DNA from: Chloroflexota bacterium
GTDB lineage: Bacteria; Chloroflexota; Dehalococcoidia; GIF9; UBA5629
Reading direction: 5' to 3'
NCBI GenBank assembly: GCA_026389655.1
Contig: JAPLHL010000030.1
Span: 1-15,726 of the forward strand
DNA: 15,726 bases
Shown here: positions 13,922 to 15,726 of the stretch, in pieces
Layout: each line of letters starts with the position of its first letter
Numbering within the stretch: position 1 is the stretch's first letter
Notes under the pieces: model-generated
What the model saw: the letters and a program-made list of their open reading frames with translations, nothing else
Database searches by the model: none
Told to the model about the DNA's origin: nothing
Position numbers and translations under genes: made by a program

Positions 13922-15037
13922 CTAGGGTATCAAGTATTCGTGAAGCACCGAGGCCTTGGTATCTATTTTATCGCCTGGTACATCCAGTTTTATATCGGCA
14001 TCCGATAGGAACCGGAAGTAAGCATGGCCCTTGCCTTCCTCGGCCCCCCATAGCAAAAGCGCTTCTACCACGTGATTCAATTTATGAGTAATCGTCCCCT
14101 TGATGGTCTGGCCTTTCGACTGTATAACCAGTGCCTGCGGATATTGGGCGCCGGTTAATTTATCCGGCATAAAATCGCTGCCTTCGGCGGTAACATCTGT
14201 CGTTAGACCCACCAGTTTTTCTCCCTTATAGGCAAGTAAAACGGAAGAAGGTTTTTTCCCAAGGGCTTCGTTCATCTGCGCTATCGAATATATAATCGTG
14301 TAATCAGGTAAGAATATGCGTCCCCAATACCAGTGATCATACAACTCTGTCAGCGCAATATTGCCCCAGTTATGATCGTGATAACCCGTACCGGTTACCG
14401 GGATCTCCTTGCCATTCAAAATCAATGTTCCCGTCACCTTGGCCCTGGGTTGAGGTACTACCCAACCTATCCACTTGTCCGGCTGTCTGGTAAAATAAGA
14501 TACGCCGTCCGGGGGTTTCCGGAAACCTTCAGTAACAACGCTTTCGAATGTCAACTTGCATCCCAGGTCTTTATCGCGGAACTCCATGTCATACCGGGGT
14601 ACGCTCCCTTTCAAATGATTGGTCCCCATAGTCACATCACAGCTTGTTTTCGAGGCAGTTACATCTTTGTCTGCAAAAGAGACATCGGCATTCGTTTTTA
14701 TACCCGAGGGATCATATATAGAAAACCCGATGTAGTCGGGTGTCTCTTTTTTATCCTTTACAAAACTCGGATCATTGATGCCCCATGACGCTGACATAGA
14801 GTACCCGTTATCAAAAGTAGCATCCCAGTACCACCATTCATAAATAGTGCCGGCAGTTTCGTGCAGTGCGTCATCCGCATCGGAAGGTGTCAATACTGAC
14901 TTCGCCGCCGGCTTCTCAGCCGTAACGGCAGCCGCAGCCGGTTTAGCTTCTGGCGGAGAGACCGGCGCACAGGCAACCAGCACAGAAGTCAGAATAATAA
15001 AACAGCAAATTAGTAACCCAACGCATTTACACTTCAT
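13922..15037 (-). CDS. CrtC/AttH-like lipocalin-fold lipoprotein, copy 2
   Basis: Paralogue of the neighbouring lipoprotein, about 70% identical by eye over the C-terminal half and less before it. Lipobox LVAC (C23), a shorter Ala/Pro/Lys linker, EWWYWDATFDNGYS, GYHDHNWGN, WYWGRIFLP and the YFRFLSDADIKLDV end are all kept. The frame is intact, so both copies appear functional. ATG 15037 is chosen because it aligns with the start of copy 1 and puts the signal peptide in register; an in-frame ATG at 15055 would add six residues. The ribosome site has decayed to AGTAGGC, so translation may be weaker than for copy 1. It has its own upstream block and terminator and is divergent from the aldehyde oxidoreductase gene. 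Confidence 0.82.
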   Translation of the reverse strand: MKCKCVGLLICCFIILTSVLVACAPVSPPEAKPAAAAVTAEKPAAKSVLTPSDADDALHETAGTIYEWWYWDATFDNGYSMSASWGINDPSFVKDKKETPDYIGFSIYDPSGIKTNADVSFADKDVTASKTSCDVTMGTNHLKGSVPRYDMEFRDKDLGCKLTFESVVTEGFRKPPDGVSYFTRQPDKWIGWVVPQPRAKVTGTLILNGKEIPVTGTGYHDHNWGNIALTELYDHWYWGRIFLPDYTIIYSIAQMNEALGKKPSSVLLAYKGEKLVGLTTDVTAEGSDFMPDKLTGAQYPQALVIQSKGQTIKGTITHKLNHVVEALLLWGAEEGKGHAYFRFLSDADIKLDVPGDKIDTKASVLHEYLIP

Positions 15038-15090
15038 ACAGCCTACTTGATTCATTTATTTCCTGGATTCTTCTCTTTAAGATGTCAATG

Positions 15091-15204
15091 TACCCATCAA
15101 TTCCGGTGCCGTCTGTAACATAGTTCGATAAGATATTTTACACTATCGAAATTTTTTATATGTTAACAATATTTAATGGAATATGCAATGTCCCTGGACG
15201 ATAG
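15091..15204 (-). promoter_or_regulatory. Conserved upstream block of copy 2 (promoter and leader)
   Basis: Homologous to the block before copy 1, with the same elements: TAAAAT on the - strand (15140-15135), TGTTAACA (15161-15168), and the same distance of about 97 nt from the -10 to the chosen ATG. It lies in the gene-free stretch that also holds the promoter and leader of the + strand oxidoreductase. Confidence 0.5.
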
Positions 15205-15226
15205 TCCCCCTGCCAAAATTACCTGA

Positions 15227-15255
15227 TTGACAAAGAAGAAATAAAATGTTAAATT
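15227..15255 (+). promoter_or_regulatory. Promoter of the aldehyde:ferredoxin oxidoreductase gene
   Basis: Perfect TTGACA (15227-15232), a 17-bp spacer, and TAAATT (15250-15255) preceded by TG as an extended -10. The leader would be about 118 nt. A long-range pairing AGTAAG/CTTACT (15263-15268 with 15302-15307) is possible. I recognise no known riboswitch in it. Confidence 0.6.
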
Positions 15256-15380
15256 CGCTCAGAGTAAGAGGGCACTTCTCAATTATCGAAAATCCGCTTA
15301 CCTTACTAACTGATCTAGAACCGGGGGAGGGGCTGTAGATTGTGTACTGTTTGCCTGAATAACTGCATAAGGAGTTTGTA

Positions 15381-15726
15381 ATGAACGGATATATGGGCAA
15401 GATACTGATAGTTGACCTCACAAAAAAAGAACTTAAAGATGAGGCGTTGAATGAGCAATACGCCCGTGATTTCCTGGGCGCCGGCGGTATAGCCTGCCGT
15501 TACCTGGCAGATATGATCGACGAGAAAACCGATCCTTTAGGCCCTGACAATCCCCTGATATTCATGACCGGACTACTAACGGGTGCAGGCGGCCCCAGCT
15601 TCAGCCGATGGGTGGTCGCCTCACGCTCTCCCTATACAACATTCTACGGCGACGCCAATGGCGCAGCCCATTTCGGTTCCGAGCTGCGCTTTTCCGGCTA
15701 CGATGGAGTCATTGTCAAAGGCAAAT
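15381..15726 (+). CDS. Aldehyde:ferredoxin oxidoreductase (tungsten/molybdopterin type), N-terminal part
   Basis: The first 115 codons of an AOR-family enzyme, cut by the window edge. The family oxidises aldehydes to acids, or the reverse, with ferredoxin, using a tungsto- or molybdo-bispterin and a [4Fe-4S] cluster. The AOR N-terminal domain is plain: GYMGKILIVDLTKKEL, FLGAGGIACRYL, PLIFMTGLLTGAG, SRSPYTTFYGDANGAAHFG and the LRFSGYDGVIVKGK edge. The start is firm, with AAGGAG 6 nt before the ATG. The cluster-binding cysteines and C-terminal pterin contacts lie beyond the window, so the subtype cannot be decided. Confidence 0.92.
   Translation, partial: MNGYMGKILIVDLTKKELKDEALNEQYARDFLGAGGIACRYLADMIDEKTDPLGPDNPLIFMTGLLTGAGGPSFSRWVVASRSPYTTFYGDANGAAHFGSELRFSGYDGVIVKGK

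Noticed and set aside
15173..15421. 82-codon - strand open frame over the oxidoreductase promoter
   Set aside because: It overlaps a strong promoter and the start of a clear gene on the other strand.

Overview
The window looks like a chromosomal stretch from a strict anaerobe of moderate GC content. A Dehalococcoidia-like Chloroflexota is my best guess. This rests on the gene mix: a BcrA/BadF-type (R)-2-hydroxyacyl-CoA dehydratase activase, an aldehyde:ferredoxin oxidoreductase, an arsenite methyltransferase and C_GCAxxG_C_C redox proteins. The Ala/Pro-rich 'CAPVSTPAPAP' lipoprotein N-termini also fit. No rRNA or other marker gene is present, so the assignment is inference.

Left part (1-6140): a large fused CoA-enzyme activase runs in from the left edge. 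It is followed convergently by a divergent ATP-dependent PEP carboxykinase, and then by an acyltransferase-3 membrane protein transcribed away from the carboxykinase. Middle part (6140-9420, all + strand): methionine sulfoxide reductase A, a membrane-anchored protein built of GX3 repeats, two small membrane proteins (2TM and DUF5652), a metallo-beta-lactamase-fold hydrolase and a short zinc-ribbon protein. This reads as a run of small stress or envelope genes with several separate promoter candidates rather than one operon.

Arsenic block (9420-12270, all - strand): arsR, an 83-residue cysteine-rich protein made of two repeats, arsM and a C_GCAxxG_C_C protein, in that order of transcription. 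A membrane-anchored SAM methyltransferase with its own promoter candidate lies upstream of arsR. arsR has a textbook -35/-10 promoter, an operator-like palindrome over the -10, and a start codon so close that the mRNA is probably leaderless. A perfect 18-bp palindrome lies in front of the cysteine-rich gene. No arsenite pump or arsenate reductase is seen, so the logic appears to be sense, bind and methylate.

Right part (12350-15726): two tandem paralogous lipoproteins of the CrtC/AttH lipocalin-like family. Each is a complete transcription unit with a conserved upstream block, a leader of equal length and a nearly identical GC-rich intrinsic terminator. Divergent from them is the start of a tungsten-type aldehyde:ferredoxin oxidoreductase with a strong promoter and a long leader, cut by the window edge.

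The most interesting items are the cysteine-repeat protein with its paired palindromes, the duplicated CrtC-like lipoprotein units, and the GX3-repeat membrane protein. No CRISPR array, insertion sequence, tRNA or rRNA was seen.
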